Below are positions 1 through 11,060 of a stretch of 64,000 bases of DNA, piece by piece. Location of the stretch: NCBI GenBank assembly GCA_011032825.1, contig JAADJZ010000010.1:310001-374000 (forward strand). Direction: 5' to 3'. Within the stretch, counting starts at the first letter, position 1. Each line of letters starts with the position of its first letter. The translations under genes were made by a program, and so were the position numbers. This DNA is from Massariosphaeria phaeospora. Taxonomy: Eukaryota > Ascomycota > Dothideomycetes > Pleosporales. A model generated the notes under the pieces. The model did no database searches, had not been told where the DNA came from, and saw only the letters and a list, made by a program, of their open reading frames with translations.

Positions 1-799
1 CTATTGAGTAATGAAATTGTGGTCGGGGAGGTTACACCCACTCCTACGGCTGCCGGTAAACATACGTAATTCTGGGATCTTTGAGAAATAATGCACTTAG
101 TTCTACATATCCTGGCCCTATTTATCACTCGGTCCCGTTCCACTTCAATGCTCTCCATCCCCGAACTGAACAATCACAATCAATCATTCCACGGCCGTTT
201 GACAGCAACGAAGCACTCCACTCTTGCACGTACCTTGCCCCTTTTCATCCCGCTTTCATTTCGCTCCTGTGCGTCCATCGCTGCTCTGTGTCCACAGCAA
301 AATGATATCTCGTTTCAACTGCAAACTCGAATGTCGTCCCACTGAACTCGCTATCCAGCCCTCCCCACGTCTGAAGCCCAACACCGTTGTGATGAAATCC
401 AATACTATTCTCCGCCATTTCCCCGGGACACGTGAATGAGAAACGCCGGCACTAAAGCCTTTTTCATAGCTCGACACGCCCCAAGCCTCGCAGCTGCTGA
501 ACACTAATGTCGAACGGCAAGCGTCAGCGTCTCTCCGCTTCCCACGCAAGGAATCGAAACAAAAGCCCACGGAATTGCGCATACCTCAGCCCTATGAGAA
601 CTTTATGTTAGCGCGGACACTGGGCGAGTATGCAGCACTGTCCAGCATCCGCTTTCCACATCCGTCAAAGCTAAGCTAGGACACTAATGTCTAGGAGAGT
701 GCAGTGCAACAAGTCAAAGAGAGATTTACCGAATTGCGCTAATAGTAAGCTTAAGGGTGGTAATGAGGACTCAAGAAGCGAAGAAGACTTTATCGGAGT
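1..799. other. Non-coding left end
   Basis: Only short overlapping ORFs in several frames, without introns, codon bias or recognisable motifs. I see no gene. The stretch ends where the tandem duplication begins. Confidence 0.6.
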
Positions 800-2104
800 C
801 ATCCTGACGAACCATGGTTCTGAGAGGCTCCACAAAATGGCCACCCATTCAGCTTCCACTGAATACAAATGAGGCTCCCCTTGAGCATTCGCGCAAACTT
901 TTATCCAGGTTTTTCGGAGTAGTTCTGGCGAATGGAAAGACGGATGGGAAGGCTAGCTGTTGACGGTGCATAGAGAGGCATAGACAGGGACAACGGCGAG
1001 GCGGACTAGGCAGTTGAAGCCGAAAGAGTTGAGTTGAGCTGAGCTAAGCTAAGTCGAAAGAGTTGATTGAGGGCCACATTTCGAAACCATGGAATCGCTT
1101 CTAAGCAGCAGCAAGCAGCACAGGCGTAGAAGTGGTATTGTGCTATGCTATCATTCTATGGTTTTTTAGAGTTTAGCTAGTACACAAAGATAAGATTAAA
1201 GCCCTTCGTATCTCAGAACACAAATCACGTGGTTATGCTATGCTATAGGATGAACGTACATGCATGTGTACTCTTCAGCTAGCTAAGTGCAAACATGCCA
1301 TGCCTGGAGCGCTGTGCTGTGCTATGCTAGGCTTACGTCTAACAGAACAGGTTCTGTCTTTTCGAGTCTTAATCTTTCTCAAGAAAGCAAAACGGAGAGT
1401 TAGTTCCTTGCTGTGCTTTTCTTACGGGCGACCTAGCATACACCTTCCTCTCTCTACTATCTATATCGCTATTCTCTAAGGGCGCTTAAGTTAAACACTA
1501 CAGGCAGCTAGTCTAGTCTACTCTCTATTAGCTCTGTCTAATTCCCTCCCTTACATTATCATTTTCGCTTCTTTCCTTTCCCAAACCGTCAACGCAGGAC
1601 CAACTAACTTTAACCAAGTCGCACAAACTCTGTCCGCAACTACGCACGTAGTCCTGTCTAGCTATTTCTCTTATCTATCTATTAGCCTTGTGCTAACTCA
1701 ACTCGCTCTCTTTACACGCAAAAGAAAAAGACGACAGACGAAAGCATAGAAGGCACACAGTATAAAAGTATTCAAACGGCTAGATTTTCTCGCGGCATGC
1801 GATAGATGGATTATGCTTGCTTGCTTGCTTGCATAAGTCGCTACGGGGTATAATACCACTACTGCACCTCGCCCTCGCCCTCGCCAACGAAGGCGTCCGA
1901 CGAATTCCAGATATGCAAACCACTTTCTCCTCTCCACCCTAGCCCACTCTATTCCCAGCTCCCCTACTACGTTCCGCCATTATATCGCATCCCCCCCACT
2001 CACTTAATCTAATAATAAATCATAAAACGCCATTTTAATGCGTAAGTAGGTATGCCCGCAAGCCCGGAACTGTGCTAGCTAACGACAAAAAAGGAAAAAG
2101 AAAA
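800..2104. repeat. Tandem duplication, unit 1 (1,305 bp)
   Basis: First copy of a head-to-tail direct duplication. It starts at CATCCTGACGAACCATGG and matches 2105-3410 nearly end to end without indels. I noted dozens of differences and almost all are transitions, in both directions, many in CpA/TpG context; one transversion was seen (T at 887 against A at 2192). This is the pattern expected of RIP. The unit holds one copy of the dispersed 40-bp element near its left end and a 71-codon ORF (1264-1479) that recurs in unit 2 but has no protein features. Confidence 0.93.
861..907 (+). repeat. Dispersed 40-bp element, copy 1
   Basis: GAGGCTCCCCTTGAGCATTC followed by GCGCAAACTTTTATCC, preceded by GAATACAAAT. 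One of six copies in this window. Confidence 0.85.
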
Positions 2105-3410
2105 CATCCTGACGAACCATGGTTCTGAGAGGCTCCACAAAACGGCCACCCATTCAGCTTCCACTGAATACAAATGAGGCTCCCCTTGAGCAATCGCGCA
2201 AACTTTTATCTAGGTTTTTCGAAGTAGTTCTGGCGAATGGAAAGACGGATAGGAAGGCTAGCTGTTGACGGTGCATAGAGAGGCATAGACAGGGACAACG
2301 GCAAGGCGGACTAGGCAGTTAAAGTCGAAAGAGTTAAGTTGAGCTAAGCTAAGCTGAGTCGAAAGAGTTGATTGAGGGCTACATTTCGAAACTATGGAAT
2401 CGCTTCCAAGCAGCAGCAAGCAGCACAGGCGTAGAAGTAGTATTGTGCTATGCTATTATTCTATAGTTTTTTGGGGTTTAGCTAGTACACAAAGATGAGA
2501 TTAAAGCCCTTCGTATCTTAGAACACAAATCACGTGGTTATGCTATGCTATAAGATGAACGTACATGCATGTGTACTCTTCAGCTAGCTAAGTGCAAACA
2601 TGCCATGCCTGAAGCGCTGTGCTGTGCTATGCTAGGCTTACGTCCAACAGAACAGGTTCTGTCTTTTCGAGTCTTAATCTTTCTTAAGAAAGCAAAACAG
2701 AGAGTTAGTTCCTTGCTGTGCTTTTCTTACGGGCGACCCAGCATACACCTTCCTCTCTCTACTATCTATATCGCCATTCTCTGAAGGCGCTTAAGTTGAA
2801 CACTACAGGCAGCTAGTCTAGTTTACTCTCTATTAGCTCCGTCCAATCCCCTCCCTCACATCATCATTTCTGCCTTTTTCCTTTCCCAAACTGTCAACGC
2901 AGGACTAACTAACTCTAACCAAGTTGCACAAACTTCGTCTGCAACTACGCACGTAGTCCTGTCTAGCTATTTCTCTTATCTATCTATTAGCCTTGTGCCA
3001 ACTCAACTCGCTCTTTTTACACGCAAAAGAAGAAGACGACAGACGAAAGCATAGAGGGCACACAGTATAAAGGTATTCAAACGGCTAGATTTTCTTGCGG
3101 CATGCGATAGATGGATCATGCTTGCTTGCTTACTTGCATGAGTCGCCACAGGGTATAATACCACCACTGCACCTTGCCCTCGTCCTCGCCAACGAAGGCG
3201 TCCGACGAATTCTAGATATGCAAACCACTTTCTCCTCTCTACCCCAGCCCACCCTATTCCCAGCTCCCCTACTACGTTCCGCCATTATATCGCATCCCCC
3301 CCACTCACTTAATCTAATAATAAATCATAAAACGCCATTTTAATGCGTAAGTAGGTATGCCCGCAAGCCCGGAACTGTGCTAGCTAACGACAAAAAAGGA
3401 AAAAGAAAAC
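2105..3410. repeat. Tandem duplication, unit 2
   Basis: Second copy of the 1,305-bp unit. Its right end lies 51 bp beyond the stop codon of the channel gene, so the duplication probably copied the 3' flank of that gene. Both junctions share the trinucleotide CAT, a possible microhomology left by the duplication event. Confidence 0.93.
2166..2212 (+). repeat. Dispersed 40-bp element, copy 2
   Basis: Counterpart of copy 1 in the second duplication unit, so not independent of it. It has CAATCG in place of CATTCG and TATCTAGG in place of TATCCAGG. Confidence 0.85.
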
Positions 3411-3460
3411 ATGCAAAGAAATTCGTCTCTATATGGGTGGGTCTCCGAAATGCAGCGGTT

Positions 3461-6400
3461 CTACATCCTGCCGCTCCGGAAATAATCGGTGCGGCCGTCC
3501 TGGTCCGGCGTGTACGCTGCGTAGCCCTGGCCCGGCGTCTGGCTGCTGCCCATGGGTGCGGCGCTGCCGAGGAGATTCGTCTCGTCGCGGATGTGGTACG
3601 GATTGCTGGAGTTGCTGTCGACGCGTCCGAATTCGCGGTTTGGACTCGGGCTGTATTCGCGGAGGTTCGAGGGCGTCGAGTGGTATCCAGTTGGGTAGAT
3701 GACCCCGTTGTCTTCAGGAGAGAATGGCCTGTCGGAGTCCCGTGATGCGGTCCGTCCGCGCTCACTGCCGAGCATTGTTCCTGGTGTCCCCGGACGAGTG
3801 TCATGACCATACACCGACCCCTCCCCACCATGCTCGTCGCTGAACTCGGGCCGGTCCTTGAAATTTTGGAAATCCATCTTGTTTTCCGAGACGAACTCGA
3901 AGGGACTAGAGGCGCCGGCAGCTTTGCCTGGGTGCTCTTTGCTCATCCGCTTCATCGAGTATACATCGCTGTACCCAGCAGTGCCGCCCAAATCGCCATC
4001 GAGCTGTCCTCGATAGAGCTCGCTGAGGAGATGTTTGCTCTTATCGTGCACCATCGGTACCGTCAACTTCTGATATAGTGCTGGATGACCAAAGCGAACA
4101 GCTACACGATCGCGTCTGCGGGATTCCTTGTCGATTGGAGCAGGAGCTTCGCTTCCCTTGGCAACTTCGCCTTTGCTGTAATACTTCATCGGGTTATCGA
4201 ACGCGTTCCTGCAGTAGACCTTGAAGCCGAGGAGCAGGAGTGGAAGCGGAACCATGGCACCTAACATCATCACAAGCTGATCTCCTTTGGCACCAACCAT
4301 GAGGGCTACAATGCAGTTTGACAGAAATGCGCCGGTAAGCATGCGGTTGAACAACACGCGCCAATATAGACCCCCGGATTCATTCTTGGTGCAGAAAACG
4401 TACCTGAAATCATTAGCATCAATTCGAGAAGAGGTAGAGGTTTATATACTGACATTAATAGATACTTCTTCATCCACGAATCAATCGCGAAGTAAAAGGC
4501 TGTGACAACCAGCGTTATGGGTTGAAGCGGAGCAAAGCAGAGCGCGACAGTCGAGTAGAACAAGAAGTAATTGTAGTAACTGGCGTAGTCGAATGCGGGA
4601 GGTGCAGTTCGAATAATCATCTCACGAGGCGTGGGGTTCAGAAATTTGCGCGAGAATGAGCCCCAAGCTAGATTGACAACTTGCGCCAAGTCGATGGCGG
4701 CACCGAGATTCCTCTGAACGAGCCAGGTGACCCAGAAGGGCGAGATGTTGCAAAGAGCAATCATCGTGCTGACCATGGGATGGATTTGTTTTATAATCTC
4801 CACGAATGGTGCTTTCGTCGCCCTGCTGATGTTGATGGCCGCCAGCACCCACTGGACTACGATACCGAACAGGGAGAAAACTACAAGGTTGTTGACGACA
4901 AAAAAGGAGTAAAGTTGGTGAATGACATGGCGTTCACGGGATGTCTTTGTGTAGTCGCCGGCCTTGATGGACAATCGACGAAATATGATCGGTAGGAAGT
5001 AGTAGAACAGCGAAGTGAGAGCAGGTGCCGCAATACCCTGAACAATAGCCCAGAAAGTTTGATTCTTCCCCATTTCAGCTTCAAACTTAGGCCAGAGCAG
5101 GGCAATATTGCTAAGCTTGACCAAGAAAACAGCGATCAAGGAATTAGGAATAAAGTAGAGTGCAGTTAGGAGCGCAATCCACAAGTTGTTCACGAAGCGC
5201 CGCCATCGTCTCGTCTTGGGGTCGAGTGTGAGGTTCTTCCAGATGATGTCCCTCGGCTTTGGTGCGAGACGGACGGTCGTGCCTTTCGGATGCTTATTCC
5301 GGGCCGAGAAAGCGACACTGTGTGCGGCGTCGATTGTCTCGTAACTTGCAAACCCATATGACAAAGGGTTGCGCTTATCAACGGTCTCACGCGTACGTTT
5401 GATCTGCTCCTCCAACCGTTCAATCCTAGCTGTGAGGTATATGATGGCATCCACCTCTGCTTCCTTGTTTGTGTATTCTGGATCCTTCTTGGACGGTTTG
5501 CAGAGCGGCCGTTCAGTAGGGAGCTTGTCGGGGTGTTTGAGATACTTTGCGAGGACAGATTCTAAATCTACGACTGCTTTCTCGTGCTCTTCGATGAGTT
5601 CGGGAATGTCCTTGACATTTCGTCCAATTGAGGGTCGTGGAATTTCGGGGACGCTACGGAGGCTGTCGGTGATGTCAACAATACCTTGGTCGGTGCGGAG
5701 GTCTCGCGGAATGTCTGTGATCTATACATTAATTAGCATAGTAAACAAAAGTTCACGAAGAACATAGTGAGCAGTATCGCGTCGGAGCAATATGCACATT
5801 GAAGATGGAAAGGTAGCAGACACTTACAATCAGGGTCCGCGCATAGAGGCTGTTCTGGTACTCAGTACTCGCCATATACTTTCTCCTCAGCCTGTAAACT
5901 GCACGATAGGTCCACCATAGGAAGCTGCATACGATAATGTCGAAAACATAAGATATGCCGATGAAGGTCCAGAAGACCTGGCCAAACAGATCTCTAGGAG
6001 TCATCATGATGATAGCCGTGCCTTGTGAGTTTATGCCCTGCGATTTCAAATTGTTCTTGAACGAATTGGAATTGATCAGGTTCACAGGGATTAAGATGGC
6101 ACAGCCAACGACGGCTAGCACAGCGAACATATTCCGACACATCCTGCCGAAACGAAGGAAGATAGTCGCATCCAACCCGATCTTCTCCACGTATTCATCC
6201 TCATTTGTCTTGAAAACAGGATTGTACCAAGCAAAGATGCCCTTCCCCAATGGCGGCGGCCGGTGCTTCTCGTCGGTATAGCGGAGGCGGGGAGCGTAGA
6301 CTGTCTTGTTGAAGGGGCGGAGGAGGCAAAAGCCCACGAAGATGGCCGCCGTGATACCAAGCGAGGTGAGGACGGCGACAATAACGGAGTTTTGCTGAAC

Positions 6401-6517
6401 GTTGACAGGATCGTATTTGCCTTTATCTGCGAATGGGTCTTTCATAAGGTCCAAGAGCTTTTCCTCGGTGCTTTGCCCCTGCCGCGTAAGCAGTAGCCCT
6501 GATGAGCTTGAAGCCAT
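3461..6517 (-). CDS. CSC1/OSCA/TMEM63-family stress-gated cation channel
   Basis: Predicted 966-aa plasma-membrane channel of the calcium-permeable, osmotically gated cation channel family (late-exocytosis N domain, cytosolic PHM7 domain, RSN1 seven-TM domain). Exons 6517-5828, 5721-4454 and 4403-3461 join in frame. The last intron has donor GTCAGT and a TGCTAATG branch site and restores the family signature YVFCTKNESGGLYWRVLFNR. The first membrane segment lies near residue 45; others follow around residues 105-130 and 160-185. The next ~150 residues are the cytosolic domain, with a coiled stretch (LTARIERLEEQIKRTRE), and a cluster of hydrophobic helices follows. The last ~200 residues are polar, Ser/Pro/Gly-rich and probably a cytosolic tail. 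Fungi have several paralogues (CSC1, RSN1, PHM7-like), so the exact orthologue is uncertain. Confidence 0.93.
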
Positions 6518-8431
6518 GGCGGCGAGGTAAAAGCAATCGAATAGCGAATGTGTGTGGCAAGTCGCGAGGGAGCGACGGTCGTTTTGTGAGTGTATTGTAG
6601 GTCGCGTGAAAGCACGAGAGACGGGGCGACGAGAGCGGTTGAGTGGTATCAGCGGTCTCGAGGGAGAGAGACGGGGGGTATACTGGGAAGTCGTCTGGAT
6701 TCGCGAGCGAGGTGCGAGGGTTGTTGAGTGTAGTCTCGGTGAAGCGACCGTCGGAGTACGTGGATACTAATAATAGGCTGCGAGGGCCGCGAGCGACGAG
6801 GGACGAAGGACGAAGGTTGTTGAGTATCTGTTGTATCAGTCGCACACGCTCCTTCCCAACCAACCAACCCTGGCGGTGTTGCTAAATTATTACAAAGAGT
6901 AGTCTAGGAGGGGACAAGAGAAGGCGGCCGGCAACAAAGCGCGGCGGAATAACGGGCTTTGTGAAAGCGGATGCGAATGCGTGCGGTCAAAGAAGAGGCA
7001 CAGAGCAGCGAGGAGTGAGCGTTGAGCGTTGAGGACTCTGCTGGTGCTGGTGCTGGAGGATGGCATGACATGCGCGTCCATAACCCCAAAATGTGCAACC
7101 CTGGCCGCGCACGGCCTGCACAAGGCACGCACGGCCGCCTATTGGCCGCCACATCTGCACGGCCTGACGCCAACGAGATTTTTATTTTTGGCCAGCTGCG
7201 CGCGCTTGATGAACCGGCGCCTGATTTGCATCTATCAACGAGTTTGTCCCCGGGTTGCCCGAAGCAGCTATCTGGAGATATCATGCGCTGCCCCGCCGCA
7301 CCCCCTCGCTGCAACCTCACACAACGAGCTTGCGCGATCCTCCACCCTCTCCGCCTAGGCACAATTTGCAAGACCGTAGTTAAGTTTGCTCCTGAGACTA
7401 ACAACAACAACGACTGAGAAAAGCGGCGTGCGCGCGCTACCATTGGCCGACAGCAGCGCATTTGATGAGCATACCCTGCTTGAAACCGCGTCAGCTTCAC
7501 TTGCACACACGTTTCGTTTGCTGACGAGACGCCGGTGTATTCTTGTCGAGATGTCTATAATCTGGCTGTACATGTAGTTCAGTGCCCTCAAGCAGGAGGG
7601 TGCGGACGTTGGTGTAGGTACGGCATTGTCTAGCTGCGTGTGACACCTCCAGCTGATGGTCTGGTTATCGGAGGATGAGGCGGGGTATCGTGTGACGACG
7701 TTGCACGACGAGGAATTAGAACAGGTTGCTGCATCTGGCTTGTACATGTGGACAAGTCACCAATAGATATAGTAGACATTTCAGTTGACACGGTGGTTAG
7801 CATTGTAGTGACTCGCGCTATGCCACAAATGGCAGTGCTCCTCTTCAGTCAGCATGCGAAGGAAGACCTCCTCATTATGTAATATATATGACTGCGCATT
7901 CCAAGTTAGCATATCTGTCTACTTCTCATTTGGAGAGGATAGGTGGCAATATGATCGATGGCTCAGACAGGTGTATGTTGACTACATGCAGTGCACCACA
8001 GAACGAATCCGGGTTCTCTGTACAGAAGTATCTGGTGAGACCGCACTCGTGGTTATTCACGCCACGAGCCGCCTCGTGTCATCACAGCCGCGAAATAGAT
8101 GAGAAGAGAACTTGTAAAGTACTTACCTGGAGTCTGTGGTGTCGTTCTTAAAGGTTTGTCGCGGTTGCGACTCGTTTGCAATGATTCGGAGACAAGGTTG
8201 GTGGAAGGCTTTATGTCGGGCGCAGAGATTTTATATATGCTGCCTTCGATGCCATGGCAACGATGGAACCCTATGGAATCGCTGAGTCCAACGACGTCAT
8301 AGTTCACTGTGGGAGAGAGTTTGCTTCGGTGAGGTCCCGCGAAAGGTAAATTCTTGCTGTCAGCAGTGAGGTAAATCAAAACTTTTCTATGTCATCCAGT
8401 CGTAAGTACTTGACCCAAATTTATCCACACT
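6518..8431. other. Long intergenic region upstream of the channel gene
   Basis: About 1.9 kb with no convincing gene. It should hold the promoter and 5' UTR of the minus-strand channel gene and the 3' flank of the mutase gene. An ATTGG (inverted CCAAT) lies near 7139 in a GC-rich stretch repeating CACGGCC, and a GCTGGT triplet run lies near 7040. ORFs of up to 200 codons here start mostly at non-ATG codons and show no domain. Confidence 0.55.
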
Positions 8432-10324
8432 TTACTTAGACCCGGCAACCTTGACTATCTCTGCCACCTTGCGGGCAAGGTCTTCGGCTTCGGCTTTGGT
8501 GGCAGCCTCAGCGTAAACGCGCACTGCATCCTCAGTACCACTAGCGCGAGCGAACGAACGTCCCTGTCGTACTTTTTGAACTTCCTTATCAATTTGTTGC
8601 TGGACACCTTCAGGTTTGACGAGACGTCGTTCAGCGTCCGTCGTCTGGAAGATCTTCCGGTCATTGACGACAACCTTGAGAAGGCGATTGGGCAAGTCCG
8701 TGTAGGTGGACAGCCATTCTTGGGGTCCCCAGTTCTTGTGCGCGAGAACCACTTCTACAAGCAGAAAGTCGGAGAGTGCGTCGCCAACGGCTTGATTGAT
8801 CAAATTGATGCATGCGCGCAGTACATCAAGTGCCTCCTTCTGACCGGGGGACTTGGGCTCGTGCGTGGCGATGGTTTCCAGTGTGTCGTGAGAGAAGATC
8901 ACGGTTCCATGGCCATTGGCTTCGAAATAGACACCAACGTCAAGTTTTTCCGCTGCATGATGGAGATATTTGACTCCAGTAGGGGTGCAGTCAACCTTGA
9001 GCTTCAAGTGTTGCTGAACATAGTTGGTAGCAGCACCATTGGCGTATGCTGTTTGCACAACCCCGATCGTTACCGAATCGGCCAAACCAGATTGGCGTAC
9101 AAGATCCCCTAGGAACGAAGCGACCAGAGTTGCAATACGGTCGCCATCGAGGAGACGGAACACGTTGTTGGTGTCCTTGAAGTAATACACAACCCGGTCT
9201 GCGTCACCATCGAGAGAGCAGCAGCGGTCGCCTGGTCCAGTCTTTGAAGTAGGAGGAGCCCTCTGGTTGGTCTTGACGTAGTCGGCGCCACACTAAACGC
9301 TGCTGCTTAGCATCAGTCCTAGGATGGCCGCTGCCCTTCTACTTACGTCTACATTCAGACTCTCCGGCTTGATGACATTGTCGTTCACGACGAAGATTTC
9401 CAACCCCTCCTCTTTGGGTGGCAGGTACTTGATGAGCTCCGTCAATTTCGGGCCGCCAACACCATTGGCGCCGTCAACGGTCAAGCTTCCGGATGGTTTC
9501 TTCCCGCGAAGAGCATTTTTGAAGGCGACACCAAACTTCTCATAGTAGCCCTGCTCGGTAGGCGTACCGTAAGAGTCCTTGGTCCCCTCAGTGTTGAGGC
9601 AGCGAACCATGTAGTGAAGCTGTGGGGTTGTCAAGAAACCGTAGTCTTTGGACTCAGCACCGGCAGCCTTCAGGCCATCTTGCAGACAGCCAAGCAGTCT
9701 GGCTCCCGATGCCCTTGTGTCCCTAGCAACGACCACACGAGCGGGAGAGTTCAGGTCGATGCGATTGGCGGTAGCAAGTTCCTTGTAGTATTTGAAAACC
9801 TCGCCTGCCGGCTGATTGGCCATCTTTGTACTCAGTACCTCCCATTCTTCCTGTGGGTTTGAGTTAGGTCTCGCCTGCGTTTGGCTTTTGTAGCAAGATC
9901 TGGACACCATACTTGCAGCATGTTTCCCTGCGAAGATGTTAGTATCGCTCCGAGCGTTTACGTATTGCGGACGCACCATAGGCTCAACAAGCTTCACGCC
10001 ATTGTCCTCCGGGGGATTGTGTGACGCCGTAATCATGACCCCAACCCATTTTCCTTTCAGTGCACGGGACCGAAGAGCGGCGATGAGACCAACGCGGGTC
10101 AAAACCGAATCGAGGACCTCGCTGTTACCGTCAGCTGTGACCGATAGAGCAGACAGGCTGGCTGCTAGGGAAGGCCTACGCTTTCGTACGGAACTAGAGG
10201 AAGTTGATCAGCAAGATGTGCATCCAAGCAGAGGATTTCGACTCACACCGGCCGTGCCATACTGATATATAACACCATCGGGCGCGGGGTGTTGTTGAGC
10301 TACCTCGGTGATTGGGTCGGCCAT
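8432..10324 (-). CDS. AGM1: Phosphoacetylglucosamine mutase
   Basis: Converts GlcNAc-6-phosphate to GlcNAc-1-phosphate in cytosolic UDP-GlcNAc synthesis, which feeds chitin, N-glycans and GPI anchors. Six exons (10324-10247, 10193-10180, 10121-9977, 9927-9913, 9850-9347, 9292-8432) give 538 aa, the usual family length. Visible hallmarks of the alpha-D-phosphohexomutase fold are the active-site serine in TASHNPPEDNG (Ser64), the Mg-binding loop DGDADR (about 280-285) and the C-terminal phosphate-binding ARASGTEDAVRVY. Exons 2 and 4 are only 14 and 15 nt long, but both are needed to keep the frame and to rebuild YGTAG-FRTKA-EVLDSV and EPM-GNMLQ-EEWE. The start is the first ATG before DPITEVAQQHPAPDGVIYQYG. 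Confidence 0.95.
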
Positions 10325-11060
10325 GTTGGGGGCTGGTTCGTCGTCTATCGGCAGCTGCGATTGACGGTAGAGGCTCTGTAGTGGAAAGGACAGCAAAAGG
10401 AGGGTGCTGAATGTTGGCGGGGGAGATGAGGTGAGTGAGCGGGGGCGGGCGCGCTGTTGGCTGTTGTATGTACCTGCAGAGCCGCAGCTGCAACCCCTCC
10501 AACCTTGGGGAGCTAGCGTAGGGCTGAGGGGCTGAGGTGAGCCGATGCCGATCCCGCGCTTTACCGCTTGCGATGACGCCACCGGCAACGTACCTCATTG
10601 AAGTTCAGGACCTCAGACGTGTCTGTCTTCTACCTAGTTTCGTGAAGACATCTTCTTACAAGAGACAGAGATGCACTGAAAACGACGGTACCGGTAGTGG
10701 CCTACTGACTGGTGGCTGCACAAGTCGCCCCTTCCCTAGTTCTAAAGTTGCAGAGAGACTGACCGCCTCCTTCGAGCCCCCAAGCCACGTAGTGGGTCAA
10801 ATGTCACAAGCTACAAGTAGACACAACGGTACAACAATGTAATATACTTCAGGAGAGAAGCAAATTTCTTATAGAAGCTATTTGGACTCCCCGCTCGGAG
10901 CATACACGCAGACTACCTAGAATGGAGCAACTCCAGGTGAATGCATCCCAGCTGCAGAGGAGCAGAGCACGAGAGGTAAAGAAACCCACTCATTAAAGCC
11001 ATGCTGGACTAGGAAAGGGATATTGAAACAGGTGATGTAGATGCAGACACAGAGACGCCT
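10325..11060. other. Intergenic, AGM1 promoter side
   Basis: Upstream region of AGM1 and 3' flank of NST1. Short ORFs only; no repeat or RNA gene seen. Confidence 0.5.

Noticed and set aside
1264..2784. 71-codon ORF conserved in both duplication units (1264-1479, 2569-2784)
   Set aside because: Conservation follows from the recent duplication; differences include amino-acid changes at the same rate as the flanks, and no protein feature is visible.
3340..4078. Several ORFs of 90-160 codons on both strands over the channel gene tail
   Set aside because: Shadows of the low-complexity C-terminal exon of the channel.
7022..7506. ORFs of 130-200 codons in both directions in the long GC-rich spacer
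   Set aside because: GC-rich by-products with non-ATG starts; a promoter or UTR is more likely.
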